DNA of 64,000 bases from Trichosporon coremiiforme (lineage: Eukaryota > Basidiomycota > Tremellomycetes > Trichosporonales > Trichosporonaceae). This document shows positions 30,301-40,527 of this stretch, piece by piece (the stretch's first letter is position 1; each line of letters begins with the position of its first letter). The stretch is from the NCBI GenBank assembly GCA_039545355.1, contig BCJJ01000029.1, positions 1 to 64,000 of the forward strand, written 5' to 3'. A program made the position numbers and the translations under genes. The notes beneath the pieces are model-generated. The model made no database searches and was not told the origin of the DNA. It was given only the letters and a program-made list of their open reading frames with translations.

Positions 30301-30843
30301 TCGTCGACGTCCTTCATCTTGTCGCTTGTGAAATGTAGCGGCTGCCATTGTAGACTGAGGTCAGTGACACCCTGCCGATCGTCACTCACAAGAACCATGC
30401 CTCGGCACCATAGTCGATCCCTTGCCCTTTGTCGAGTGGTACATCAGCATCACCCGCATAGTCGGTAGTGTCGTAGCTTTCGTGATCGGTGGGTTCAGCC
30501 TCGGAGCTGAGAGGCGAAAGGACCTTGACCGGGGAAGGCGCGCCGGATCTCTTCGGTTCAGGGCGGTAGAGGATCGTTGGAGGGGTCAGGCGCTGCAGTC
30601 AGTTAAAGGTCTGTACCCCAGCAACTCACCTGGTCTGGCCTCCAGTGTCCGACCTGAAGTTTTCCTTCTTTAGTTCTCAGTCTTCTGCTGTCGACAGGAA
30701 TGTCGGCGTTCTTGTCACGACCAACAGTGTACGTGCGATCTTGCTCCAAGGCGAACGTGAACTCTGATGGTCTTAGTGGGTTTCCCCCGACGACACTCAC
30801 GCCTTTGCCCGTGCACTGGGCCGACAACAGTGAGAAGCCACAT
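27303..30843 (-). CDS. NBS1: Nbs1/nibrin (Xrs2) DNA double-strand-break repair protein
   Basis: Eleven exons on the minus strand: 30843-30801, 30763-30630, 30592-30390, 30354-30272, 30233-29890, 29854-29622, 29587-29499, 29460-29189, 29153-28068, 28029-27954 and 27919-27303. All ten introns are 34-38 nt and GT-AG; the frame closes at 1059 aa. The start MWLLTVVGP and YTVGRDKNADIPV near residues 15-45 form an FHA-like domain. Segments with CYGIPIVTPAWLQIL and DDRNVVVVYLPP fit the tandem BRCT region. NFKKFKK near residues 823-829 matches the Mre11-binding motif of nibrin. The tail ends in an acidic run followed by IQFVGVQKKRRLG. The protein would recruit Mre11-Rad50 and Tel1/ATM at DNA breaks in the nucleus. 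It shares a 412-bp divergent promoter region with Vps24. Confidence 0.88.
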
Positions 30844-31255
30844 AGGTAGCTCTGAGCCGCCGCTGGCGGTGTTGAGAGCCGAGAATGACGGAGGAAGGTG
30901 TCACACAACGACAAGGGCACGCGAACAGACGTCAAAACAAGGATCGGTTCAAGTGAACGCGGGGCTCACCGGCACCGCGGAGATTGGTACCAAGTCCGTT
31001 CCCACCTGCCCCGCCACCCAAGCGTCGGCGCCCATGACAACGTCGGCTACTGCATTCAAGGTGCTGTTATCATCGCCCATCCTCTCCTCGGCTCCAACAT
31101 CGCTTCGCGCATCGCAGATAGGACTGTGTCACCCCGAAAAGTACCGTCTATCCCTTCCTGCTGTTCGCGACACATCTTCCTCTCACCGACGTCTCCTCGT
31201 CACCCCTGCCGACTGTCATTCTCTCTTCCCCCTGTAGCAGCCCGTGGACATCGCC
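30844..31255. other. Divergent promoter region, NBS1 / VPS24
   Basis: 412 bp between two start codons facing away from each other. Pyrimidine-rich near the Vps24 start. No defined motif was recognised. Confidence 0.55.
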
Positions 31256-32207
31256 ATGAAGTCCATCAACCGGTTCTTTTACGGCCCGACACCAGAAGAG
31301 CGAGTACGCGAGTGGCGCCAGAAACTGCGCGGCGAGGAGCGCAAGCTGGACCGTGAGATCCGTAATGTGAGTAGCGTAATCGGGTGTGGGACAGGGTTGC
31401 GCACGAACGCAGTCCGTTCCTGCAGGTCTCCCACACTGAGAACGCCGCGTAATATCTGGGGGTAGCTGTTGCAATGTCGTTCTGAGCTAACAGGGTAGCT
31501 GGACCTCGCTACGTCCAAATCGCGCTCTGAGCTGAAGCAGCTCGCGAAGCGGAACGACGTGAAGAGCGCCCGCATTCTGGCGAAGGAGATCGTGCGATCG
31601 AACAAGCAGCGCGACCGCCTTGTGTCGTCCAAGGCGCGCCTGAACTCGGTCCAGATGCAGCTGCAGCACCAGCTGTCCATGGTCAAGGTCACCGGCGCGT
31701 TTCAGAAGTCGACTGAGATCATGAAGTCGACGAACGCCCTCGTTAAGCTGCCCCAGCTGAATGCGACTATGCGCCAGATGTCCATGGAGATGATGAAGGT
31801 GCGTACGGTGTGGTGGTTGGCTTGTGGAGCAAGTGTTCCGCGTGTACGAGGCCAAGCTGGGGGGGGGGGGGGGCGGAATCAGGTAGCTGACATCAGTCTG
31901 GAATAATGGAAGAGATGATGGAGGAGACGATGGAGGGGCTTGATGACGAGGAGCTCGAGGAGGAGGCTGATGAGGAGGTCGACAAGGTCCTCTTCGAGCT
32001 CACGGACGGCAAGCTCGGCCAGGCTGGTCGTGTCGGCGGCGAACTTCCGGTAAGTACTACATCCGCAGTGACATTCAGCTTGCCCGCTTCTCCAGCTATG
32101 AATCCCTTCACAAGCTAACTCTTCAGGCGGACGCGGAGGACGAGGCCGAGAACGAGGCCGAGATGGCGCGCATGCAGCGCGAGATGCAGGATCTCCTGAG
32201 CGGATAG
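31256..32207 (+). CDS. VPS24: ESCRT-III subunit Vps24/CHMP3
   Basis: Exons are 31256-31366, 31499-31798, 31897-32049 and 32127-32207, giving 214 aa, typical for the SNF7 family. The N terminus (MKSINRFFYGPTPEERVREW) is basic and amphipathic. Helical blocks include RNDVKSARILAKEIVRS, STEIMKSTNALVKLPQL and the acidic LDDEELEEEADEEVD. The pattern STEIMKS.. and SGIMEEMMEETMEG is closer to CHMP3/Vps24 than to CHMP2/Vps2. The end (EMARMQREMQDLLSG) resembles a MIM1 helix for Vps4 MIT binding. It helps cut membrane necks at endosomes. Intron 2 carries a 15-G run at 31859-31873. Confidence 0.93.
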
Positions 32208-32531
32208 GCCGCCCCGTTACATCCCTCCTTTACAGTAGTAGACGCCGACCCAGAGTATTGTGTACCACTATGTTATGTTATCTTCATTTCCAGTGACCTC
32301 GGGTTCTTTGACGCCGCGGCCAATTTTGTTCCAGCCGGTCGTCTCTCTTCCCTCCCAGTCAGGTAAAGCACGCAAGGCACACAGAATGCTCTATGTTCAG
32401 GATTTTACATTTCGTAATGTAGCCATAGCTACGATGAGCACCGAGATGCCGAGAGAGTGAGTGCGGAGGGCGTGCGCGATGCGCTGTAGTGAAGGTCGGA
32501 AAGGATGGAGGAAGGAGCGGAAAAGTCTAGT
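32208..32531. other. Intergenic between convergent VPS24 and DPM3
   Basis: 324 bp between two 3' ends; nothing recognisable. Confidence 0.5.
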
Positions 32532-32965
32532 CTAGTCGACCTCGACGCCCTGGTCGCGGAGCTCGTTCTTCGCCTGCTGAATCTCGCCGAGGAGGGACTG
32601 GTACGCCTCCGGCGTGTCGTGGAAGCGGAGGAGACCGAGACCGAGCGAGGAGAGCGAGTATGCGCCAAAAGCGACGAGGAGCCACCACGGGATCTGGGGT
32701 CAGCTTTCACGATTCTGGCAATACAGCTTGACGCCGTCCCTCTTTCTCCCGTATCTCCTCCTCATTCCTTTGGTCGGAGAATGGTTTAAAACCAGTCACT
32801 CCGAGCCGAAGGAGGTTAAAGGATCAGTCATGAACTCACCACGGGCAGAATCTGAGCAGCAGTCTCCTCCGCCAGGAACGGCGTCGGGAGCACATTCAGC
32901 AGAAGCAGAATGTAGGCGATCAAGGCCGGGACGGCCAACGTGACAAAACGCGTTCCCTTGGACAT
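32532..32965 (-). CDS. DPM3: Dolichol-phosphate mannosyltransferase subunit 3
   Basis: Exons are 32965-32840 and 32693-32532 with a 146-nt intron, giving 95 aa, the usual DPM3 size. Two hydrophobic helices are seen: TLAVPALIAYILLLLNVLP near residues 9-27, and PWWLLVAFGAYSLSSLGLGL just after the intron. The conserved cytosolic tail FHDTPEAYQSLLGEIQQAK marks DPM3. It anchors the catalytic DPM1 to the ER membrane for Dol-P-Man synthesis, which feeds N-glycans, GPI anchors and O-mannosylation. Confidence 0.92.
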
Positions 32966-33490
32966 GTCGGTCGGTGCTTGCTGGGAGGGTTGGATGTTGT
33001 TGTTGCGCTGGGCTCGGGGCTGCTCATGTCGCGTCACTCGACGGACCTCCACCGCACTGAAACGTACACGTGGCGTACCGCAAGTCTCCCACGGTACCCA
33101 CCAGCGTAGTCCGCCCTCGTCCATGTTCCGATCTGCTCTGCGGTGCTTCACCTTCCCTTTCTTATCAGGCGAGCAGGTGCAGGCGTCATGCACTCGCCAT
33201 TTGAGGCTTTGCGAAGGAAGTTCTTGCGCTTGGGAACTGACAAATCCCCTGGCAGATCTCTGACTTTTTCCTTCAAACTGGAAACTGAAGTACATATTGA
33301 CGGCATCTGTCTACCTTGGCGGGTTGTATCTACCTGCAGGACTATGCGGACGATCGACATGCGGCTATCGTCTGCATGGAGGGAGCCTCTCACACAACTG
33401 GGTGGTCGCGCATGCAGCGGTGAGCCCAACCGTGACAGTCTCGGCCAACAGCACACCCTCCGGGGAACGTTGTGACGTGTATGCAGGGTC
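32966..33490. other. Intergenic between DPM3 and Tc1 copy 2
   Basis: 525 bp with no supported gene. It should hold the DPM3 promoter, and before the insertion it was the downstream flank of the decayed gene at 35250-35962. Confidence 0.5.
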
Positions 33491-33492
33491 TA

Positions 33493-33519
33493 AACTAGGG
33501 TCACAGGTTAAGTCGAACG
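33493..33519 (+). repeat. Left terminal inverted repeat, Tc1 copy 2
   Basis: 27 bases starting AACTAGGGTCACAGG; perfect inverted match to 35223-35249. Confidence 0.97.
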
Positions 33520-33934
33520 GATGCGCACGGTCCCGTCATCGTCAACCTCGCCGTGGCTCATGTTCTGATCCATAACTCATGCAACGGTACTCTTTATGCC
33601 TAGAAACTCCGCGTAGAGCCGAAAGGAATGCTTGGCAGCTCGGACAAATGGAGCTGCAGAGCGCACCGTGCATACTGGCCACCACACCACCACAATAAAG
33701 CTGCATGTCACCACCCTCCTTATCGCCCTAGATCTCAGCCACCGAGGCCTGTGCTTGCCCCAAATCTTTCATGTATCAAGCTCCGAAGCTGGGCTTTTGG
33801 AAAATCCAAGAATTGAGTCGAAACCATGCATATCGGCAGCGGAGTCCGTCCGACTGTCCATCTTTGTGGCATATAAGCCTCCTTGAGTGCCACTTCTCTT
33901 CCACAACAGCTCTACCTCATCAGAACTTGCAGCT

Positions 33935-35075
33935 ATGCCTCGCCCTTGCCTCACACCTCGCCGCCGCGCCAAGATTGCGTCCTTGGCTCGCTACCGCAGC
34001 TATTCCTCTGTCGCCTGGGAGTACAACATCGCCAAGAGCACTGTGGGTTACTGTGTGATGTTAGCTCGCCTCCAGGCTCTCATTCCACCTGCTCTGGCTG
34101 TTCTGAACCCTGTCCAGGGGATCCGCATCCCCCGCAGCCACACCAAGCTCACTCCCGACAACCTCAGAGCGATCTACGAGGTCTTTGAGGCTCAGCCCTT
34201 CGCCAGCAATCGTGAGGTGTTGGACACTCTTGCAGACAGAGACATTGTCCTCTCTCTCATGACTCTGCGCCGTGCACGTCGCCAGCTTGGTTATGGCCGC
34301 TTTGTGGCTCTTGTGCGGCCGTATCTAAGCCCCCTTCACAAGGAGAAGCGTCTCGCTTATGCTCTTGAGCAGCAGCGACTCTTCCAAGAGTGGAGGAAGG
34401 TGATCTTCTGTGACGAGGTCCCTCTCTACATTGACCAGCTCCACAGAGCATATGTGACGCGCCCCATCGGTTCTGACCGTGCCAATGAGCGGTGAGTGTC
34501 TTTCCTGACGTTCTACATGCTGTGGAAGAGTGCTGACACTCAGGTACATCCAGTACACCTTCAGATCGAGCTGTGGGTCGATTATGTGCTGGGGGGCTAT
34601 CTGGTATGGCGGCAAGTCGAAGCTGGTGTGGTTTGACACCTCCCAGTCGACCTCCAAGCGCAAGGGAGTCAATGCGGCCATCTATCGCACCCAGGTGACT
34701 GAGAAGGAGTTGTTTGATTGCTGGAAGCGTGTCAAGACTCAGTGGCGTGGTTATGGCTTGCCCTGGGTTGTAGAGGACAACGCTGTCGTCCACACAGCCA
34801 AGGCCACCCGTGGCAAGGCAGAGCAACTTGGCATGCGCTTCCTGCCTCACCCTCCCTGCTCTCCTTGCCTCAACCCCATTGAGAACCTTTGGAGCAACCT
34901 CAAGCGCCGCCTGGCCCGTCTCAACCCTCGTCCCACCACCCAGGAGGGGCTATTCGCTGCCGCTACGGAGCTCTGGAACACCTATGATCAGAATGAGATC
35001 GACCGACTTATCATGTCCATGCCTAACAGGATCAAGGACACCATCTCTGCTAATGGAGGACACATTAAGTATTGA
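33935..35075 (+). CDS. Tc1-family transposase (copy 2)
   Basis: Exons are 33935-34491 and 34544-35075 with a 52-nt intron. The 362-aa product is the same as that of copy 1: helix-turn-helix at the N terminus, then Asp160, Asp264 and Glu299 as the DD34E triad. It is intact, so either copy could supply transposase to the family. Confidence 0.95.
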
Positions 35076-35222
35076 TCCCAGGTGCACCATGCTTCGTATA
35101 TAGGTTACCAAGACTCCCATGCACGTGGAACAACTGTTTATAGAGCAAGAAACATGCATATGCATGAGTTATTCGTGGTTGCAGCGAGGTCGACAGTTCA
35201 CGGCCTCGTTTGTGGCACCACT

Positions 35223-35249
35223 CGTTCGACTTAACCTGTGACCCTAGTT
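35223..35249 (-). repeat. Right terminal inverted repeat, Tc1 copy 2
   Basis: Perfect inverted partner of 33493-33519, followed by the duplicated TA at 35250-35251. Confidence 0.97.
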
Positions 35250-35962
35250 TAGTCGACCTCCAGGTGTGCTATTCTCCTATCCAGGTGAGGTACAATATCC
35301 AGCAAACGACGGTGCGGCACGAAAGCAGTCGGTGACTCGTCAGCCCTGTCAAGCATGTCGCTCACAAACTGCTCGGGGTGACCCTTGCACTTAACCAGAA
35401 GACGGCGGTGATGTTTCGAACGACATTGCGCATCTCGTCGACCGAAGGCAAAAGGTACTCTGGGTTACTGTTGATGAAGCGGGCTGCTCGGAACGCGTAG
35501 TCGTCGATTGCCCCCTTGCGAACTCGCATTCGATACCTCCCGGGAGACTTGAGCAGCACACTTTCGCTGTCGATCCGGCCAGGGTATCGATTCGAGGCGG
35601 GTGGCAGCTTCCTGGCGTCCTCCAAATCGGACAGAAAGTTCAGGTACTGTTCAAAGTACGCTGCGGCGTGGCACAGTTGTCTCAATATGTCGAGAATGCC
35701 GGTGTCTGGCTGGCCGAAACCCCAGCCATCGGTGGCGGCGTTGTGGACGTAGGCGTATGTCCACGCTGACTTCCAGCTTTGATTCTTGAACGGGAATGAG
35801 TCGTAAGCCTAAATGTACTCGACATAGTTTTGCAGCACGCATGCCAGTTGTGAACGAGGGTCGTGAACGCACGACACAGCTCCCCCGCATCACGATCTGC
35901 TGGCCCGTCTTGTCCTCGTACACGAACGCCACGAAGTGGAAGCGACAATTGCGTCCCATCAA
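35250..35962 (-). pseudogene. Decayed gene, unknown family, with a Tc1 element in its stop codon
   Basis: Minus-strand protein-like segments run in order but in different frames: NCRFHFVAFVYEDKTGQQI near 35940, GELCRAFTTLVHNWHAC near 35870, YDSFPFKNQSWKSAWTYAYV near 35800, then CHAAAYFEQYLNFLSDLEDA through INSNPEYLLPSVDEMRN (35685-35420), and finally CKGHPEQFVSDMLDRADES to the end ...HLEVD. At least two frameshifts and one in-frame TAG separate them. The last frame ends GTC GAC TA/A, where the TA is the transposon target. No family is recognised. It may be a former gene already decaying before the insertion. Confidence 0.5.
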
Positions 35963-36821
35963 CGCGTCTCAGATGCCCTGAGCCGCAGAGGTGAAGGGCA
36001 CCTTGTGATAATGCAGAACGAGTTTCGAAGGTTCGTAGGGAGCCCTCACAATGTGCATGAGGGTTTCAGGGAAGGTCAGATTTGGACCACGCCTGACGAC
36101 GAAGTCGCATCAGTCGCGCCAGTCGGGGCAGGCTTTCCAGACGGATTTCGGTTTGGACAGTGGCCGGCGCAGAGAAGAGAAGGCGCCGCAGAGGCAATGC
36201 AGACACTCCGGCCGAGAGAGGAGTTTTGAGGTCGAAACGAGGTAAGAGTGAAGTTGCAAGTCAAGGAAGCTGAGGATTATCATCTTGTGAAGGGAAGGTG
36301 AAGACACGCAGCAGGACAAGTCGCGAGGCAGCCTGTGAGATGTGAGACCCCCCCTCCCTAGTGTAACCCGCGACCAACTCAGCCACCTTGTTCCTCGGCC
36401 TGCAGCGAGCCCTCTTAGTCGCAGTGCGCAGCTCTCACTGACAGCCGAGACGTAGCCCACCCGAGCTCTTATCATATCGTCTGGAGCCCCCCTCAGGAAG
36501 ATGCGTGCCTGAACTTCCCCACGGGTGTTATCAGCAGCTATCCTCATTCATCAGCGCTCGCTTACACTTGTTTGCACCATCGATCAGCTGACCACCTCCG
36601 AGTTCAGGACACTCCGCATTGCCGTATGCAACGCTGGAACACAGGAACGGCGGCCGCCGATTATCAAAGACGCTCTGAACTCGGCGGCATTGCAGCTTTG
36701 TCATCACACCGACCACATTCGGCTATGTCCGCAAGCCACCCCCCGGCAGGTGGGCTCGCAACATCGTTTTCTGTCGAGCCGATCAAAACATGCATCCACC
36801 CATGTCACCCATGATTCGGCG
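35963..36821. other. Intergenic upstream of the MFS transporter
   Basis: About 860 bp. The first part may hold the decayed start of the minus-strand gene; the rest is presumed promoter. The MFS reading frame stays open upstream to 36525, but without an ATG before 36822 and with low similarity to transporter N termini. Confidence 0.45.
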
Positions 36822-38240
36822 ATGAAAGATTCCAGCGGAGACACGACCCCAGTCGAGACTGTCGCCGAGAAGGATACGAAGGATGTCGCTGTCCTCGACT
36901 ATAGCGAGCAGGTTGAGCCGACCCTCGCCGTGGACGAAAAGGCCGTCGCCGCCCCGGTCGACACACCAGAAACACCCCCAGCAGCACTCGACATAGGTCC
37001 ACCACCCGATGGGGGCAGGCTTGCATGGATGACCGTCGCAGGGTCGTTTTGTGCCACCCTCGCCACGTTTGGGATAACCAACGCCTATGGTGTCTTCCAG
37101 GCGTACTACGCGCAGAACCAGCTCAAGGGGTACAACGCGAGCACGATCTCATGGATTGGGGCGCTGCAGCAGTTCCTCCTGTTCTTCAATGGGCTGCTGG
37201 CGGGACGGCTGTTCGACGCATTCGGGTGCGAAGCCGTCTTCATCACGGGCACGGTACTGTGCACATTCAGTCTGATGATGACGAGTCGTGAGTTTCACCG
37301 CACGATTGAGCTGACACCAGTGTGCACAGAGTACTACCAGCTCATGCTTTCGCAAGGGTTGCTGTTCGGTCTAGGCTCGTCGCTCATCTTCACACCCGCT
37401 GTCGCGGCGCCCTCCCACTGGTTCGCGCGCAAACGAGCTCTTGCAACATCACTCGGCATGACTGGCAGCGGCATCGGCGGCGCCGTGTGGCCGATAGCGA
37501 TCAACCGCATGATCGATGCCATCGGCTTCGGGTGGGCGATCCGTACCTGCGGCTTCATTGTGCTCTTCCTCCTCTGCCTCGCGACACTGCTGATCCACCG
37601 CCGCCTCCCGCGCAAGCGTTTCCAGCCCCTCACGCACGTCTGGCACCAGTTCAGCGACACGAACTTTGCCATCTTCACGCTCGGCATCGGTCTCAGCGGT
37701 CTTGGCATGTTCACGCCCTTCTTCTACCTGACCACGAACGCGCTACGTCTCGGTGCAGCACCGACGCTGGCTGCGTCCATGATCTCCTTCCTGAATGCCG
37801 GTTCGACTTTAGGACGTCTCGGAGCGTTCGTCGGTGACTTCGCAGGGCATCTGAATATGATGGTCCTCGGGGACGTGGGCATCATGCTCACCCTGTTCGC
37901 GATGTGGGTCCCGCTCAACAGCGTTTCCGTCCTCATTGCCTTCAGCGTGCTCTACGGCATGCTGGCCGGATTCGTTATCTCCCTCTGTCCCACTTGCGTA
38001 GCGCACATCTCACCTCCGACCGAGATCGGCGCAAGGGTCGGACTCATGTATGCCGCCGTCGCGCTGTTCGCCCTCGCCGGCCCACCTATCAATGGTGCGC
38101 TCATCTCAAACAAAGGCGGAGGGAGGGAGGGATACAGGGACTCGGGGCTGTTCAGTGGCGCGGCGGTCGCGCTGTCCCTCAGCTGTGTCATTCTCGCTCG
38201 GATGCGGATAGCCAAGGGGAAAGTGAGGGCGAAGGTGTAG
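36822..38240 (+). CDS. MFS transporter, monocarboxylate (SLC16/MCT-like) type
   Basis: Exons are 36822-37287 and 37321-38240 with a 33-nt intron, giving 461 aa. An acidic, disordered N terminus of about 60 residues precedes PPDGGRLAWMTVAGSF, the DG..xW mark of the monocarboxylate porter group. About 12 membrane helices follow, e.g. FGITNAYGVFQAYY, ISWIGALQQFLLFFNGLLAG, LSQGLLFGLGSSLIFTPAV, LGMTGSGIGGAVWPIAI and a C-terminal half from TNFAIFTLGIGLSGLG. Splicing at the first CAG yields the family-like SLCTEYYQ; a second CAG nine bases later keeps the frame. The substrate may be a monocarboxylate, but many fungal members have other or unknown cargo. Plasma membrane is likely. Confidence 0.9.
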   Translation: MKDSSGDTTPVETVAEKDTKDVAVLDYSEQVEPTLAVDEKAVAAPVDTPETPPAALDIGPPPDGGRLAWMTVAGSFCATLATFGITNAYGVFQAYYAQNQLKGYNASTISWIGALQQFLLFFNGLLAGRLFDAFGCEAVFITGTVLCTFSLMMTSREFHRTIELTPVCTEYYQLMLSQGLLFGLGSSLIFTPAVAAPSHWFARKRALATSLGMTGSGIGGAVWPIAINRMIDAIGFGWAIRTCGFIVLFLLCLATLLIHRRLPRKRFQPLTHVWHQFSDTNFAIFTLGIGLSGLGMFTPFFYLTTNALRLGAAPTLAASMISFLNAGSTLGRLGAFVGDFAGHLNMMVLGDVGIMLTLFAMWVPLNSVSVLIAFSVLYGMLAGFVISLCPTCVAHISPPTEIGARVGLMYAAVALFALAGPPINGALISNKGGGREGYRDSGLFSGAAVALSLSCVILARMRIAKGKVRAKV

Positions 38241-38976
38241 TTGTATAGATCTCAAGAGAGTATGGTCGTGAAGGATGATGCGATGCAGCAAAACTACATG
38301 GTTTCCTTACCTTCTTGGTCATTCCATCGTAGGAGCAGTGCGGCTGTGGTTGCATACTTTAGACCAGTGGTGGCCAGAACCGGGGCTGCCTAAGCACAAG
38401 TGCAGCTTCGTGTTCCCAACGTCGGCATTGAGGACGGCAGAGCTTCTGTAGTCTCCGACGCCTAATCTGAAAGGACTGGGAGGAGCTGGTGTCAAGCTGG
38501 TTGCACGGATGTGGAGCTCGGTTGCGCGAAGTCTTGGCACGGCATCGCCATGATCGACAGCCGAGGCTGATGGGGCTCTGCTCGGAATGAAGGAGCTTAC
38601 AGTCCCTCCAGTGAGCTTATCTCCTGGCTTGCGATGTGGGGGATGCGTACATGCATCGTGATATCTCGGTGAAGGCAGTGCAATCTCGGCTCCGATCGCG
38701 GTCAATTGAGCTTGGGTGGAACCCGCGTCACTATGCCCAACTAGAGCCGCTCCCTGCCAATGTCACGAATTCGATCGCCTCGCTCGGAGCGCGGGAGCGC
38801 GTAGACTGGTGACAGTGTAGGATGCGCAAAAAGGCGTGAGACAAGCAGCGGCGTTACGTTACGCCGCCCTTGGTCAGGTGGACTTCCCATTGTTCCATCA
38901 GCACCCCGATTTGAAGGACGGGTCTGCTCGCCCGAAGTGGGTTGCTTGCCCACACAACCCAGGCATCGGGAGCAGG
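38241..38976. other. Intergenic between the MFS transporter and the lectin gene
   Basis: No gene is supported. The right end holds the lectin promoter. Confidence 0.5.
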
Positions 38977-38985
38977 TATATAAAG
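38977..38985 (+). promoter_or_regulatory. TATA box of the secreted lectin gene
   Basis: TATATAAAG lies about 138 bp before the ATG at 39123, a longer leader than for other genes here. Confidence 0.5.
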
Positions 38986-39122
38986 CAGCAGACCTGACTG
39001 CGGATGATATCAATCTCAGCCTAGCTCTGCCTAACACCTGCGCTCATCCACCGACATCTAATCGCCGATATCGCATCACAGCCACTGGTTCTTGACGATT
39101 CGCAAGTGCACACATAGCCGAC

Positions 39123-39784
39123 ATGCTGGCGCTCCTCACCTCAGCCCTGCTGCTGCTCTCGGCCGTCAGCGCCGACAAAGCACCTATCAAGTTCTCCAAC
39201 ATTCAGAAGGGCAGCTACGGTCTTCTGGTTATGCCAAAGCCGAACGGATACTTCGATTTCCCCGCGTCCCTATCGAACGGTATGCGGCCGCACATGTGAG
39301 CATACCCGCCGCACCCAAACTGACGCTCCAGCCTAGGCAGTGTCAGCATCTACTGGCTCCCATTCTGGGACTTCAACACAGCGGGCGAAATCACAAAGCT
39401 CAAGAGTGACCCCAAGTTTGGCGATTTCTGCCTAGACGTTGAGCCTAGTGAGCACACCACACTTGCATAAGTGCACAGGGCACCTGCGCCCCCGCGCTCT
39501 CCCGCTGGAGAGGACACCCGCTAACAGCAGACCCGAAGAATGGCACCCCCCTCCAGATTTGGGAGTGTTCCTCCCAGCGACCGAGCCAGGACTGGATCTG
39601 GAAGGACGGACGCCTCAAGCACGTCTGCTCTGGTTTGTGTGTGGATGTGAAGGACGGCCAACCGGGACAGACGGCCCAGCTCTGGGAGTGCTTCGACGGG
39701 AACAGCAACCAGCAGTTCGAGATCCCAGCCGACCCTTGGCTGCCACAGGGTGACCCGCCCCGGCCGTCCCCGACCCCAATCTAG
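39123..39784 (+). CDS. Small secreted protein with a ricin-B-type lectin domain
   Basis: Exons are 39123-39279, 39337-39447 and 39531-39784, giving 173 aa. A signal peptide (MLALLTSALLLLSAVSA) is cut before DKAP. The beta-trefoil repeats carry QxW-like motifs: LQIWECSSQ and AQLWECFDGNSNQQFEI; CVDVKDGQPGQTA is typical for ricin-B folds. No catalytic domain is attached, so this is a carbohydrate-binding protein alone, not a ribosome-inactivating toxin. A role at the cell wall or in the medium is inferred. The C terminus is Pro-rich. Confidence 0.82.
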
Positions 39785-39910
39785 ACTTGACAAACACGGG
39801 CATTGCGGGGGTGGACGTTGACACAATTGAAGAGCACCACATGGGTGAAGGGTAGACGGACAATGGCCTAAGATTACGCAGGCTCGATGATATGATGCAG
39901 ACGGAACACC

Positions 39911-39923
39911 AAAAGAGCAAAAG
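39911..39923 (-). terminator. Pol III terminator of tRNA-Glu
   Basis: On the minus strand, TTTTGCTCTTTT follows about 20 bases after the tRNA 3' end. Confidence 0.6.
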
Positions 39924-39944
39924 TGAAACTGTACAGCTCCGTGT

Positions 39945-40042
39945 TCTCCGCCAGGGAGTCGAACCCTGCTCTATCGCGATCACTTCTGAGTGAAGAACTC
40001 TCGTTTGAGAGGCGATTATACTAACCGATATACTAGCGAAGA
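39945..40042 (-). tRNA. tRNA-Glu(CUC) with a 27-nt intron
   Basis: Minus strand. The acceptor stem TCTTCGC/GCGGAGA has one G-U pair. The anticodon stem ATCGC pairs with GCGAT after a 27-nt intron (40005-39979) placed one base 3' of the anticodon. The loop is C-T-CTC-A, so the anticodon is CUC. The T arm is CAGGG TTCGACT CCCTG. The intron contains GAGAG, which can pair with the anticodon as in other nuclear tRNA introns. Exons are 40042-40006 and 39978-39945. Confidence 0.93.
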
Positions 40043-40519
40043 GATGATGTTGGGGACGATCTACGCTCGATCCCGTTCTGTCGCGCCGAAGTTTGGGCGA
40101 TTGAGCGGCTTTAGAGAGCAATGCTCCTGTGCGACGCGGACAACAGAGCCAAAAGGGTGTCTCCCCATCGGGGTGAGACCTTGAGAGAGCCTCTTGAAGA
40201 GTGACCCGAAATTCCAGAAACTCCAGGAAAATCCAAAATTCGAAGGGGCGCCGTGAACCTCAGAGTCCATGCCCACGCAATGGGCATCCATTCGTCGCCC
40301 AATGATGCGCATGCTGCTGCTTCCAGAGTCTAGCAAAGTTGCTGAACATGTGCATGCATCCCTATTGCCGCGGTGTCCCAAAAACGGGGGGCTGAAAGGC
40401 ACAGCTCAGGGCACGACTCGGGCTCGCACCAACGACACCCAATGGACCGCCAACACCACTCTCCATGCTCTCCTCACGCCGTCCACAATCCTCCATCCTC
40501 CCCTGAATACAGAGCGGCC
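40043..40519. other. Spacer between two tRNA genes
   Basis: About 480 bp with no other RNA gene or coding region recognised. Confidence 0.5.
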
Positions 40520-40523
40520 AAAA
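40520..40523 (-). terminator. Pol III terminator of tRNA-Gly
   Basis: TTTT on the minus strand, four bases after the tRNA 3' end. Confidence 0.6.
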
Positions 40524-40527
40524 GAGT

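Larger units (their letters stand above)
33493..35249 (+). mobile_element. Tc1/mariner DD34E transposon, complete (copy 2)
   Basis: 1757 bp, the same length as copy 1 at an exact offset of 29189, with the same translations in every frame and no base difference noticed by eye. Target-site TA is at 33491-33492 and 35250-35251. Terminal inverted repeats are 33493-33519 and 35223-35249. Removing the element and one TA joins GGGTC-TA-GTCGAC. The insertion lies in a stop codon of a minus-strand reading frame. Confidence 0.97.

Noticed and set aside
39123..39784. Ricin-type toxin
   Set aside because: Only the lectin-type beta-trefoil is present; there is no A-chain N-glycosidase domain.
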